From Pyrenochaeta sp. MPI-SDFR-AT-0127 (taxonomy: Eukaryota; Ascomycota; Dothideomycetes; Pleosporales; Cucurbitariaceae): a DNA stretch of 64,000 bases. Positions 40,823 to 52,082 of the stretch are shown piece after piece. Where the stretch lies: positions 806,001-870,000 of the forward strand of contig JAGTJM010000006.1 in NCBI GenBank assembly GCA_020747015.1, written 5' to 3'. Below the pieces are notes generated by a model, which did no database searches, was not told where the DNA came from, and worked only from the letters and a program-made list of their open reading frames with translations. The stretch's first letter is position 1. Each line of letters opens with the position of its first letter. Made by a program: the position numbers and the translations under genes.

Positions 40823-42835
40823 CTAGGACACCTCCAATCTCAAAGCATCATATTGCAAATAGACACTTTCTGGCAAAACCGCACTCTCCGGCGCCGTTGC
40901 ATTAGCCGGCAAACTCAACACAAACTTATTGGTTCCCGACTTTAAATTCTTCACATCAAACACGAATTTATGTCCTGTCGTGTAGCATGTGGCCGCACTC
41001 CTAACAGCACAGCTGCTAGAGTGCTCACTTGGAATGGTCCATGTTGGCAATTGATTCCCATTGACAATAACATTGTAAGGGAGATTGGCCCATGCTTTAT
41101 CCGCAGGTCCGTCATTGTTTCCTGTGGACGTTTTCACGCCCGCGAGCTGAACGGTGAAGGTAGCTGTACTTTTGTTTGAAATTTGACTTTGCGTCAAATC
41201 AAATGTAAGAGTCCAGTTGTTTACATTGGTGTAGTACGGATCTTTGCGGAGATAGTTTGCTTTGCCGCCAAAGACGCTCCAGTGCACGTAGTTCAGGTCG
41301 CGCAGGCTTGATGTGCCAACGTTATAATTGACACCGTTAGGAAAGTCTTTGGGAAAGTCGTGAACTGCCCAGTATAGGCGATATTGGCGCGGCTGGAGTG
41401 GTTTTGACGTGTCCTTTTCATTGCCGTGGCGGAACTCGCCGCTGCTTTTATCAGGGCTACCGATACGCCAAAGCTCGACACCAGCAGATTCCGGAATCCA
41501 AGTTGCCGTAGTGGCAGCTATTTGCCCAGCTTTGATGATGACATTATCCTGCTGGTACTGGCCAAAGATGCCATCCGCATACACAGTTAATCGATAAGTA
41601 CCAGCCTTCACAGAAGGGATTGTGACGCTGCCAGAGGGGTCAACATTTCCCCAGTATTGGTACGCTTTACTGTCCTTGTTGTTGTCTTGGAAGTCATTCC
41701 CATTGAGAGCGAGGACGGCTAGGGCACGGGTGGCACCTTTGGGAAGGGCGATGGCGCCTTTGAAGGTACCGCGACCTGAAGATGGCACAAGGTTCGGAAC
41801 GCTGGGCGCAATCGAGTCATAAAAGGCAGTCCAATCGGTACTCGCAATCTTGGTAGCATCGCTGCGAAGTTGTTGAAGAGAGGCACCCTTTGCGCCTTTG
41901 TTGAAGTAGTAGAATTGCTGTAAACTGTTAGCTTTCATCGCGCTCGGTGATATGAAAACATAAAATCTTACTGGTCCAAAAGTACGATCGAAACCATTTG
42001 TCATCTCTGGTACACCATTTCCGTGATGGTTCGAAACGAGGTAATTGTATACTATCCCATCAACGGTCAAGTCGGAATGCGTTGGTCCATTGAAATATGT
42101 ATCCTTGGTATTCATGACCAGCCACGCCCCAAACGTGGAACCATCAGTGCTCTTGCTACCATCTCCATACATTCCATGTACAGTCTGATCCCTCCATTCC
42201 TCTGAGAACATGTATTTGGTGAAGTAGTCCGACATTTGCTTAACATACGGATGGTCCGTCTTACCCCCAACATACCATGATGCATCCTGTACGACTGGGG
42301 CGCCACTGGTATCTGGTAGCGGCGCGTACATCTCGTCACTCGAAGACAAATGTGTCCAGACCGACCCACTCGGGCGGAACAGCTGTCTCATTTCTCCTAG
42401 ATCACCACCGCTCGGTGTGTTTGAGTTAGAATATTTTGCGCGAGCAAACACGTGCAAGCCCGTTTCGCCATCACGCAGGAACCAGTACTGTTCCAGCACT
42501 TTCCCCGTATTCTTGTAGTCCTGGCTCATCAAAGCTCCTGCATACGCTTTGCCAGCATTGTCAGTGCCCTTGAACAATTTGTATGTCGCGCCATTGCCGG
42601 GCGTCCAGAATCCATCATCAACACAGTGACAGTCGAGATACGGGCCGCGGCCGCTTCCGAGGAGGTTTTGTCCATCGAGAGAGAGCTTAGAAATAGAGCC
42701 AGTGCCTTTGGCTACGGAAAATGAAAGTCTATCGTTGGAAATATTTATCGCGCTGCTGTCCTCGGACGATTTGATTGCAGCAATGGCAATCGAAGCCCAG
42801 AACGGGACGAACAGGAGGCTGCTAACCCGCAACAT
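40823..42835 (-). CDS. rhamnogalacturonan lyase, PL4 family, secreted
   Basis: Two exons: 42835-41972 and 41917-40823. The 54-nt intron (41971-41918, GTAAGA..TTTACAG) is in frame and free of stops, so a naive reading inserts 18 residues; splicing gives FDRTFGPQFYYFNKG as in the family. Product 652 residues. Start at 42835 (MLRVSSLLFVPFWAS) begins a signal peptide; the frame extends 18 residues further up without one. Domain order is the PL4 one: N-terminal beta-sandwich catalytic domain (SISKLSLDGQNLLG, YLDCHCV), central FnIII-like domain (about 340-420), and C-terminal CBM-like domain from about 440. The enzyme cleaves the rhamnose-galacturonate backbone of pectin by beta-elimination outside the cell. 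It fits a plant-associated lifestyle. Confidence 0.92.
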   Translation of the reverse strand: MLRVSSLLFVPFWASIAIAAIKSSEDSSAINISNDRLSFSVAKGTGSISKLSLDGQNLLGSGRGPYLDCHCVDDGFWTPGNGATYKLFKGTDNAGKAYAGALMSQDYKNTGKVLEQYWFLRDGETGLHVFARAKYSNSNTPSGGDLGEMRQLFRPSGSVWTHLSSSDEMYAPLPDTSGAPVVQDASWYVGGKTDHPYVKQMSDYFTKYMFSEEWRDQTVHGMYGDGSKSTDGSTFGAWLVMNTKDTYFNGPTHSDLTVDGIVYNYLVSNHHGNGVPEMTNGFDRTFGPVRFYVFISPSAMKANSLQQFYYFNKGAKGASLQQLRSDATKIASTDWTAFYDSIAPSVPNLVPSSGRGTFKGAIALPKGATRALAVLALNGNDFQDNNKDSKAYQYWGNVDPSGSVTIPSVKAGTYRLTVYADGIFGQYQQDNVIIKAGQIAATTATWIPESAGVELWRIGSPDKSSGEFRHGNEKDTSKPLQPRQYRLYWAVHDFPKDFPNGVNYNVGTSSLRDLNYVHWSVFGGKANYLRKDPYYTNVNNWTLTFDLTQSQISNKSTATFTVQLAGVKTSTGNNDGPADKAWANLPYNVIVNGNQLPTWTIPSEHSSSCAVRSAATCYTTGHKFVFDVKNLKSGTNKFVLSLPANATAPESAVLPESVYLQYDALRLEVS

Positions 42836-44999
42836 AGTGATAGTTGGTGTTCGCGCTTCTCTCAGGTGCCTGAACGCGAGAGCTTTCAATTGTTCTTATA
42901 TCGGAGACTAAACGGAAACGAATTGGCCATCGGTTGAGCAAGGCCCGACCCTTCGGAAGTTGAGCAACTTCGTGTTGTTGCTTACATGGTGCACGGTCCG
43001 ATTCACCGTTTTGTTGATGTCACGATGGATAGGGTCAGCGCTGTAATTTTTCCATGATCGTTGTGCAGTTGACTTTGGTCCATCGGGTGAGCACTACTCC
43101 GAAGGTACTTGACTATTCATTGCGAAGATGAATCAATTCTAGAAGCCATGCCTGAAGGAGCAATTGTCCCGCCGGTAAGCGACAACTTTTAATCAATTAG
43201 ATCGACGGTGGTTTCAGGCTCGAGCCCCAAAACGACATTCTAGCGCAAATGCGGAGATGTGTAGAGTGCAGACCCGGGCTTTAATATTGCTGGGCGGGGA
43301 AGCATGATGCGGCTTCTCCAGTTAATTTCCAACTCCTGTGGACAACCGCCACCGATAGACAAAGTGTCGAGGACTCTACCTCGAGGCCTAAGACAATATT
43401 GTCTGAAGTTTCTGCGAGCATCCTCCTCGATGAAAGCTACTTTCTACTTTACAGTTGACTTTGTGACAACTTTCAGAGGTCAAAAGGAAGATTTGTTACC
43501 ACCGCTCCCTTCAAGACACTATAAGACGCGTAGAGGGTGTTGAAGATGTTCATGACAAAACGCACACCTTAGCGTTCGCTTTCTATCCCCTTTTTGATGC
43601 GGTAAGCCATGATATTCAAATAGTGTCGGGATTTTCACCATCCACACTCCAGCTTCTGCTCCTGCTTCTGCCCCTCGACAAGAATGCGAGCGTACACAGA
43701 TTTAACAAGCATCTTGCAGCCATCTTAAGGGTTGTAATTGATAAGTACGGGTCTCTTTGATACAACCATCGTCACGGGCTATGAGCAAACGCAGAGTAAA
43801 CGTAGCGAACTATATGTCCTGGATGAAAAGGCTAAATTCAGGTGGAGCGTTCAGTGGGATGGTCGCAAGAGAGTGGTCGAACGCTATGATCAGCTTCACC
43901 AACAAAAGATTGAAGAAGTATCATCAAGCCCATGCGAGGCGTTGCTCTTTGATAAGGCCCGCAAGGCAATCGGGGAAGGAGGCTCATTCACAAGACTGCA
44001 CCAGAGGCTGGCTCACTTCCACGGTAGTGCTCAGCCTTCTTCAACAACCACTTGGGCTCTCTAACATACTTCATGTTGCCATCACTGGTTCGCCGCATCC
44101 GCAACCGCGACAGGCTGTATAATATGGACCGACGATACTCCCATCTCGAACCGCCTTGGAATATCGTAGCTGGTATTCGACAGGAGCCAGGCCATATCTG
44201 AAGCTATCTCATGACACAATATTTGGAACAGCTACGAAGAGGTTCCTATCCTGCTCGATGATGTCAGCGCCACAATATCTGTTCAGACATCGCCTGAGCT
44301 TCAGGAAGCGTATGATGTAACCCGCATTAAAGAACATCACGCACAGAGCTGCGGAAACAGTTCCTCTGATCTCAGACTTGTCAGAGATGATTGAAGAAAA
44401 AGCCCAATGAGGCTTATACAACAAAGGGATGCAACACCAAGAGCAGAGCGGACGACAAGCGCTGAAAAGTGTGTTCTCATGAACTATACTATCGTTTTCA
44501 TCATGCCTCCACATGTCGTCGCATGTATTTTGCTAAAACTCGAATATTGCGAGCATGTGGTTTCACTCTTGTGCCGAACTCTTGCCTACGTTACACTAGT
44601 ACAAAAATAACAAAAGCGACAATATAGCAGATGCAGCAATTTAGGTACACCTCCCAGGCAATAGAAAGTGTTGGTCCTGAAAGCCCCATCACCTACAACT
44701 ACCGGTCGACAGATGAATGTATCGGATAAAGGTTAAAGTGCCGCTCATGGATCATTGATGAGGGAACACCATGCGCTACCAATCTCACACGTCGCTTCCC
44801 ACTCAAGCCCCTCGAATCTGATCTATTTGCTTAATTTTTGAATCAAGCATATACTTTTGCCGGCCTGGAGGCTTATGTGAGGTAGTATCTTGGCTTTTTC
44901 CTAGCAGATGCTCTGCGTATAAGCGCTCCTCCAGCCGGTAGACGCTCAGCTACCAACGATATCCCAATTTTCAACCCATTTTGAACAGGCAAGATCAAA
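42836..44999. other. gene-poor spacer
   Basis: 2.16 kb. Two overlapping plus-strand frames of about 110-120 codons near 43738-44122 compete with each other and match nothing I know; they may be remains of a gene. No RNA gene seen. Confidence 0.45.
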
Positions 45000-45579
45000 A
45001 TGCTGGCAACGACCCTCCTAGCTCTCGCGCTTGCCGCAACCGGCTTCGCCCAGGTCCCGAAGGTTACCGCAAGGTGTATATCACCTCCAAACAAGACACC
45101 AAATTCGTCATTGTACCAAAAACGCGAACAAATGGTAGCACTCTTGTCGTGTAAGTCACGGGTTCACTTCACACTTATCGCGGCTATAAGGTAGCCGTTC
45201 TAGCCATGTCGCTGACCAAGCCCGCAGCCAAACCCTTACCTCCAAGCCTGACCAGCAATGGTACATCAAAGCCAATCAGACTAAGATTCAGTTGGCCGAC
45301 ACGAATTTCTGCATGGATGCTGGACCCAAAAGCGCCTGGAAGGACATGGCAAACATTTATCTTAGGGAATGCGCTGATAACGAGCAGCAAAGGTGGGTTG
45401 CTCAAGCGGACGGGAGGATATCTTTGCAGGCGTCGCCAGGTACTCAACAGTGCATTGATCTGCAGTACCTTAGAGCGACGCAGAACAATCCCGTCGGGCT
45501 GTACAATTGTGCTGGGCTGGGAAACACGGGGGCCGCTGATAAGGGCATCAATTGGCCTTTGTTGAATGCTACTGCTTGA
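45000..45579 (+). pseudogene. small secreted lectin-fold (ricin B-like, beta-trefoil) protein with frameshift
   Basis: Two exons in this model: 45000-45150 and 45228-45579, intron 45151-45227 (GTAAGT..CCCGCAG). The first codons make a clean signal peptide ending near GFAQVP. Immediately after (about 45055-45065) the reading must move to another frame to continue into YRKVYITSKQDT and the rest; in the signal-peptide frame translation ends within the intron. One base appears missing. The second part shows beta-trefoil lectin features: QQWYIK, CMDAGPKSAW, QRWVAQADGRI and CIDLQYLRA. Length (about 165 residues) is that of small secreted fungal ricin-B-domain proteins. The ricin-B name refers to the carbohydrate-binding fold only; no toxin A-chain-like domain is present. 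Sequencing error would make this an intact gene. Confidence 0.65.
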
Positions 45580-45941
45580 GCTTCTGGCTAGTTGTCGAGA
45601 TTATGAAGATAAGCTAGCTCAGGGTACAGTTTGACTTTGCCAACTCTTTGACATTGCTTCAAGATGAATATGGTGGACAGAATCTTACCAGTAAATAATC
45701 AATTAGCAGTAATCCTCACAACTAAAGAAACACCCGAGTGTAACTCAGTCGAAAAGTCCATATTACGTCGCATTGCAAAGAGTGTGTCAATCAACATTTC
45801 GCCATTATTATAGCTAGGCCAATTCAAGGGTATCTTTGATATGCTATACTACGTATATATTTGAACCATCCAGCACTGCATTGCCAATCTTCATTCGGGG
45901 ATCCCGTTTTATCTCCATGTTTATGGTAGCTTTATTGGTGA
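45580..45941. other. intergenic between convergent genes
   Basis: 362 bp, AT-rich, between the lectin-like gene and the tail of the CorA-like gene. Nothing seen. Confidence 0.55.
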
Positions 45942-47605
45942 CTATGGCAGCTTCTCATGTTTATCATGTTTGTTAAATTGCTGTTCGACTTCCATTTCTT
46001 TTTTCTTCCACAGAAACCATGTACCTAGCAAGACGAGCAGCGTAAGAATGACTGTGACGGAAAAGTATAGCCAAAGCCACCATGAATACACGCGGCCGTT
46101 GAGATCGGCATTAAATTGGAAGAATGATGTGCTGAAAAAAGTCTGTAATAAATCAGCGATCGGATGTCACGTACGTGATGGACTCAACTTACAGCGGTGA
46201 AAGTTGCTGGAAGGAAGAAGATTGTGATCGCAGCGATTATTCGCATGACAGCGCTGTCTCGCGAAGTAGCAACGGCAACGCTTTGCGATGTTTTTGCAAG
46301 CTCTGTGCTGATAGCTGCAAGATGTAGGCTGGTTGCCGAGTCGCGCTGCGCGATACCGCTGTATACCTATTGACAAGTTTTAGCATTATTCGGGCCCGGG
46401 GTACAGCAGACCTTACAGTCTGCACCAAAGCCTGCCCTCTCTTTGACAAATACTCTGCTCTATCTTCCAACCCATTATTCCAGGAGCGTAAATGTGCATG
46501 GGCGTCGAGTAAGATGATCTCCACGTTGGACACTTCCTCTGGCGTCGTGCCATTAGCGATGGCCTGCGCGCGGTATCTTTTCACGACCATATTCAGGAAC
46601 TCGAGCTGGCGTGTCGTGCTTTTGCATGACCACAGAATGTAGGCAAGATTGGTGTTTGCAGCATTCAAGTCTTTGGAAAGATTGGTAAAGTCAATTGTCG
46701 CCAAGTCGGGATTATCGTGGTGATCAAACCGGATGCCCAATCTCCGCTCGTGCCAATAAATTTTGTCTTGCCAGAGATTTAGCGCTTTAAGGCGCTGTTC
46801 AAGGTTGCGTTGGATCACGATGCTTGGTATTAGAAAGGCAGTAGCGCTTGCTGCGCCCCACTGAATGGAATAGGACAAATCGTCAAAGCTTACATTCGCG
46901 AGGCCATGCATGAACAAATACATGTGCCTGGTAGGAAAGTGATATGTGAAAGAGGTGCCAACACAAACATTGTTCGCCGCACCAGGCACGGATTGGATGA
47001 TAAAACCTGTAGAGGCGTTGAGCAATGGGTCACTGTTGAGACACTGGATAACATACTGAGGTACTCTTTTCGAACTTGTTCAGGTGACGAGTTCGAAAAG
47101 CCACGGGGTATTTGAGGTGTTGCAAAGACATTCGTTGCAGTTTTGTACTCTACTATGCGACGGTAGGTTTCAGGAATTCTTGCAAAAGGACTTATGCGAG
47201 CGAACATCTCGGGTGACAAGGGAATTGGGATCATATCTCCATTATAATCACCCAAGCGCCTCGACCAACTAAGGGTTCGTATCAGCATCTCTAAGATAGG
47301 AGACGAAGAAGAGTATACATACAAGAGCTTAATAGTTTCGTGGTCTGTCTTTGTGGGCTTAACCACATGAGTCTGGCCTCATGTTAGTCTCTCCAGTTTC
47401 GCATCCCAAATCCTGATTTCCTAGAGACAACAATCATTACCTTGAAATCACGTTCGATATATGATTCAACCAGCTCTTGTGTAACTTCTAGCCTGCTCTG
47501 AGTCCCATCACTTGTGACCTCAATCAGTTTGACTGGAGCATCCCCACAAGGAACAAAAGCTAATGAGGGCGGCAGCCCTTTAGAACGGACGAGAAACTGC
47601 GCCAT
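45942..47605 (-). CDS. CorA-like membrane protein (fungal type)
   Basis: Six exons: 47605-47441, 47372-47323, 47268-47057, 47006-46417, 46366-46193, 46142-45942; 463 residues with phase kept. Exons 2, 5 and 6 are too short or frame-shifted to be seen as long open frames. The N-terminal two thirds is soluble and helical (VCVGTSFTYHF, LEQRLKALNLWQDKIYWHERRLGIRFD, HAHLRSWNNGLEDRAEYLSKRGQALVQT). The C-terminus has the two-helix CorA arrangement: RDSAVMRIIAAITIFFLPATFTATFFS then WWLWLYFSVTVILTLLVLLG, ending in a charged tail (KKKEMEVEQQ). The GMN motif of true CorA magnesium channels is not visible between the helices, as in many fungal relatives, so ion transport is uncertain. Confidence 0.85.
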
Positions 47606-49781
47606 TCAATATCGTACGTTTTGGGCTTTAGTTAGGAGACTTTGAAATTGGTGGGGAATATGCGGGGTGAATGAGTGGTAGGAACCATGGGAAAATGCGA
47701 CATGTTGTGGGGGCTGATTGAAGGTGCCTCATCGTGATTGGCGCACCTAGAGAGGCAACTTGAACAGAATTAAAACAATGTACATTGACCCAAAATGAGC
47801 AAGTTGGTGGCAATAGGAATAAATGCAGTTGTATGTATAACTTTTACGGGAAACTTGAGCGAAGAAAGAGAGGCATGCTCATGTTGCGGATGAAAGTTTG
47901 TGTGGATATTTCTACCTAGTTCCCCAGGACATGGTCGCTTGGATGATGTCAATAGCAATGTGGTTCAACTCCGTATTCATGCTTTTGGATGTCTCCATGC
48001 GCCAACGGTGGTCGTCTCTGTCATAACTTGAGATTACAAGAGTACTCCAAATTAAAGACAAGCTTTAGCGAGATTGTAAGCTGCTCGTAACTGAAGTTTA
48101 CTTCGTTGTTGCCTGTCATCGCGACAATGACAAGGAAGTTGATGACATAAGCTCAGAAGAGGATAAGTTAAGACTGCAGAGCAACAAGACGAGCACAAAC
48201 TCTCCGTGAAGCTTGACCAATACACTGTCCTTAAAGTACGCGTTGACATGAACCAAAAGTATACCACGCCACAACTCGTAATCACAAGACCATTTTCCAA
48301 ACCCACGTCCTCCCCGTCTATCCATTCCTAGCAGATTGTCCAAACAGCCAAAGACCAGTAATCAAACTTTGGTGCCAAAAGAAGCCATGAGTCGGTCCTA
48401 CCACGTACCTCCGCACCGGTACAGATACACTTCCCGCTGCCAAGAGCGAAGAACCGCACTCACGGCCGGGGGAGTGGCTTGTTTCAAGTTGACGGGAAGA
48501 GGCACGGGCGCAGAACAAACTCTAAAGCAGTCGAATGACAGGAGAGACAGGCGGGCGATTGTGGGGTCAAAGAGAGCAATACTTAATCTTATATATCCAG
48601 GGTTCTTTGATATTACGATCGCTGTACATGACAGACAGACCTCGGGCGCGGGGTGGGGTGGGAAAGTTTGATATGAGCTGCCTCGTACTACGGGTCACAG
48701 GACTTTGCCAAAATGTGGATGGGCAGTAGATTGCCGATCGTAATGCCCATAGCGCGGTGGCTTTTTCTGTTTACGTCGCGTTGGACGTCTGCAATGCTTG
48801 CGTATGTGTGTGTGTGCGCGCACAGAGTTGAACAAGGCAGTTTAATGGATAGTAGGTGGCCAAGGAAAAGGCCTGTACTGTATACATCCTGGGCCATTGC
48901 GCATGTTGACAGTGCCACACAATCCGCTGACGACGCCGCATGATAGGCCGCTTGTTTCGAAACAATTCCTTCGGTTCTTTCGTATGTAGTCCCCACAAAA
49001 AGGCTCCGCAGGCATCCGTGGTCTTTTGACTTTGAAACCCTGTGGTGCTGGGCCGGACAGGGAGCCTGTCAAATCCTTTGAAAAAAGCCCTGCAGTTGCG
49101 AAGGGGGCCCACTGGATGGATTCAAAAGGACAACGTCACCTGTCAGACTGTCCGTGGCTGTGTTGGGTAGAGTGTGGGACACGCATCTGCATTGTGCTTG
49201 CGGGGATGGTTGGAGCTGACTATCTGCGGCGTCATGTTGCATAAATGTCTTAGACAAGGTCGTCGCAAGTTGAACGCTGGGCAAAAGTCGCAAGGTGAGA
49301 AGGACGTAGCTGGAGACGATTGTTGGCAAGTGTGAAAATAGCTCAATTTCTATCATACTCGCTTAAGTAATAAGAATATTAAAGATGTCATAGATGTTCA
49401 TTAACATAGCCACAAAGGGCACAATCCAAGACAAGAACGTGGATGCATACTAGATGCGATAGCGACAGATGTGTGGCGGCGAACACTTCGCGATGCCAAG
49501 GAACAGAGGAAACATAAGCTCTGACGGAGTGGTAAAAAAGGAAACCAATGCATGCGCCATAGGTACGCCGGGTATTATGCGTATCGCTGAAATCCAAAAA
49601 AAATTGAAATGAAATCAAAGCGCCGTCATTAATTGACAAGAGAAGAAGGAAAAGTAGAAGTGAGGTGGCATATACAGGTGGCGAAGGTGACAGGGTGTCG
49701 CATGAACTGCATTGTCAATGCGTTCAGGCGTTTTGAGTGTGGGGAAAGTTTCGAAACGAGGCTCGGCTCATGCGTTAGCGT
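47606..49781. other. gene-poor spacer
   Basis: 2.2 kb between the start of the CorA-like gene and the stop of the Ser-rich protein gene, both minus strand. Only short overlapping frames. A GT/GC dinucleotide tract lies at about 48803-48823. The right part may be a long 3' UTR. Confidence 0.5.
48803..48823. repeat. short GT/GC dinucleotide tract
   Basis: Alternating purine-pyrimidine run TATGTGTGTGTGTGCGCGCAC, a microsatellite-like stretch that could vary in length. Confidence 0.6.
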
Positions 49782-51227
49782 CTAGAGCAGGTCCATCAAT
49801 GATTTCCGTTTTCGCAGCCTCTTGGTCTTTATGCTACCCATGGGATCTTCATTGGAGACGTCTGGGCAAGGCGGGAGGACGAGCGTGGGCTCCCGTTCGT
49901 CAGCGCCTCGGGCGACCATGCGGCTCAGTTGCTTCTGTGTCAGGGAAGGAACTGGAGGTGCCATTTCTGGTGTAGGCACTCTGGCTGAATCCCTTTGACG
50001 AGACTTTGGGCGCAGGATAGTCGACGCTCTCCGTAGCTTGTTGGGGCTCGAGAAGCTGGAGGCACCTTCAAGAGGAGCGGTTTGCGGAGTTGTGGGTGTG
50101 AAGGGAGTCGATGGTGTGGGTGGGAATCTGCCGTTGATGCGTGTGTCGTATGGCTTCTTTGCGGGCGTGATGGCGATTTTGGCAAGGGCAAGTTTCATCG
50201 ATATCGAGCGAAGACGCCTGTGGGCTGCTGGTTTCTTGATGATGGGCGAGGCCGCGTTGGTGCTCGAGTTCTCGTAGGGATCAGAGCTCAGAAAAGACAT
50301 GGCGGGAGATGCAGGCGTTGGCGGCGCAAACTGCGATAGGCGATGTGACGATTGCGTCGTTTGTATCCGTGTAAGGTCAAGGCGAGACGCCGAGGGAATG
50401 TAGACCGAGGAGCGTGCTGAGGCAGAGGGTTCGGCTGCCGAGGTGGACGGTCGAGGTGCGGATTCAATGGACGCCGACGAGGCGCTGCGACTTGAGTGTG
50501 CCGTCTGGAAGGAGAGGGTGGTCGAGGCGCTGTTTGTGAGGTGGAGGGTGCTGGGCTTCTTGGTGAGCTGTCCGTGGCTGGTGGACGGGCGGCGGCTCTC
50601 GAGTTGGATCGAGGGCGAGGCAGAGCGTGCGGTAAGAGGTGAAGCCAGGCGGCCGGTGGGCGTGACGTTCATTGAGAGTCGCTGTGTCTGCTCTGCTTTT
50701 TGTAGCTTGCTGATTGCCGCAATTGGCAGGTTGGCGAGCGAAGCCGACCGTTGCTGCTTGGTCGGCCGTTCAGTAATGGGCGAGCGGCAGTCGAGCTCAA
50801 CGACCTTGGGGCGCGCCGTGACTTTTGCGTACGAGACCAGAACTGCCATGTCGCAACTCCTTCCCTTGTCCCACCGCGATATCGACATGGACCGAGCCTT
50901 GCACTCCTTTGCCAGATCATGGACCACGACCGCGTCGTAGTCGAACTCGCTCTCGGCGCCTGAATCCGAGCCATCGTCGACCGAGGAGAGGTGTTCTTCG
51001 CTTGAGAGGTAGCGCTCCTGCAGGACAAGGCTCTCTTTTCTGGTGGCCGGCGTGGGCTCCTGTGCGGCAGCGGTGTCTATGCGGAGGGTATCGGGGACAT
51101 CGTCACACAGCTTCGGGCTCGAGGTCGAGGACGAGCTCTCTGAGCTGGATCGTTGGGGGCGTGTTGCCAGGATGGGCTTCTCAAAGGTCCATTGCTGGAG
51201 CTGGGCGGCCACGGCAACGTCAACCAT
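49782..51227 (-). CDS. Ser/Thr/Pro-rich fungal hypothetical protein
   Basis: Single exon of 481 residues from ATG 51227 (MVDVAVAAQLQQW); the frame extends 56 residues upstream but that part reads like leader sequence. The protein is low-complexity and probably disordered: poly-Ser near residue 35, an acidic patch (VDDGSDSGAESEFDYD) near 90, several SP/TP sites, and a basic tail KTKRLRKRKSLMDLL suitable as a nuclear signal. A few ordered-looking blocks (SISRWDKGRSCDMAVLVSYAK; RRLRSISMKLALAKIAI) could be short binding motifs. I do not recognise it; a regulatory or scaffold role is only a guess. The long 5' region is GC-rich and contains homopolymer and triplet repeats. Confidence 0.72.
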   Translation of the reverse strand: MVDVAVAAQLQQWTFEKPILATRPQRSSSESSSSTSSPKLCDDVPDTLRIDTAAAQEPTPATRKESLVLQERYLSSEEHLSSVDDGSDSGAESEFDYDAVVVHDLAKECKARSMSISRWDKGRSCDMAVLVSYAKVTARPKVVELDCRSPITERPTKQQRSASLANLPIAAISKLQKAEQTQRLSMNVTPTGRLASPLTARSASPSIQLESRRPSTSHGQLTKKPSTLHLTNSASTTLSFQTAHSSRSASSASIESAPRPSTSAAEPSASARSSVYIPSASRLDLTRIQTTQSSHRLSQFAPPTPASPAMSFLSSDPYENSSTNAASPIIKKPAAHRRLRSISMKLALAKIAITPAKKPYDTRINGRFPPTPSTPFTPTTPQTAPLEGASSFSSPNKLRRASTILRPKSRQRDSARVPTPEMAPPVPSLTQKQLSRMVARGADEREPTLVLPPCPDVSNEDPMGSIKTKRLRKRKSLMDLL

Positions 51228-51497
51228 GATTTCTGCTGGAGAAGCAAAAAGCTGGACGAGCAGTGCTTCTTCTTGGTCAGGCCAGAGAGTCGGGCGGTCG
51301 GTGGTAATTATGTGGGATTGGTGGGCTGCTGCTGAAACCAAGGCGTGCAGGATACGCGCCAATCGAGTCAAAAGAGTGCGTGGCTGTGGGAGCACAAGGC
51401 AGACGGGCGCTGAGTGAGACTGGCCGTGTTACACGGATCCGACTGCGACGGTATGAAGAAAGTAACAGCCTCAGCCAGACAAGCAGAGCCTGTTTAC

Positions 51498-51514
51498 GGG
51501 GGGGGGGGGGGGGG
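51498..51514. repeat. poly-G run
   Basis: 17 consecutive G. Such runs are error-prone in sequencing and can form G-quadruplex-like structure. Confidence 0.85.
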
Positions 51515-52040
51515 TTGAAAGGAGGGTGGGTGATGGGGTATATGGGCAGGAGGGCCAGTTGGAGGGGCGAAAAAAACCAGCCAACGGTCAAACGCTCGAA
51601 TAGAATGGTAATGCCTGATATTAAAACTCGAAGTTTGGAGCCGTCACCCCCCCTCCGCCCATGGCCCCCCCTGGAGGTTTCACCTATAACAGCCGAGAAG
51701 GGTTGCGCAAGGGAACCCAGAGTCAGCAACGAGGCCAGTGCACTCCGCCATGGAGCCCGCGCTGGGCAGCCCCGTTCGGGTGGGAACAAACAGCGGCTGG
51801 GCCAGGGCCAAATCCACGATGCGGCATCCTCTTTGCTCGCCAGCGCTGCAGGCCATGGCTAGCTGCAGGTGGGCGAGGGGGCTGCGGCGGGCGCTGACTG
51901 GCTGGCACGGTGGGTTTCATGCTCGCCGGCGCGCGAAACCGTACGCACCTCTGTTCACCTGTTCACGGCGCGCGGCCAGTGAGTCTGCGCAGAGAGACGC
52001 TGGGTCGCGCGCTCGCTCCACAGCACAGGGCGGGCAGGGC

Positions 52041-52082
52041 GGTGGTGGTGGTGGTGGTGGTGGTGGTGCTGCTGCTGCTGCT
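52041..52082. repeat. GGT(9)-GCT(5) trinucleotide tract
   Basis: Nine GGT units followed directly by five GCT units, then CGT repeats. No supported gene covers it, so it looks like a non-coding microsatellite. Confidence 0.85.

Noticed and set aside
40823..42889. Rhamnogalacturonan lyase read as one uninterrupted exon
   Set aside because: The continuous frame inserts 18 residues in the middle of a conserved block; a perfect in-frame 54-nt intron explains them.
43738..44122. Two overlapping frames of 108 and 121 codons
   Set aside because: They compete for the same DNA, neither has family resemblance and no splice continuation was found; noted only as a possible relic.
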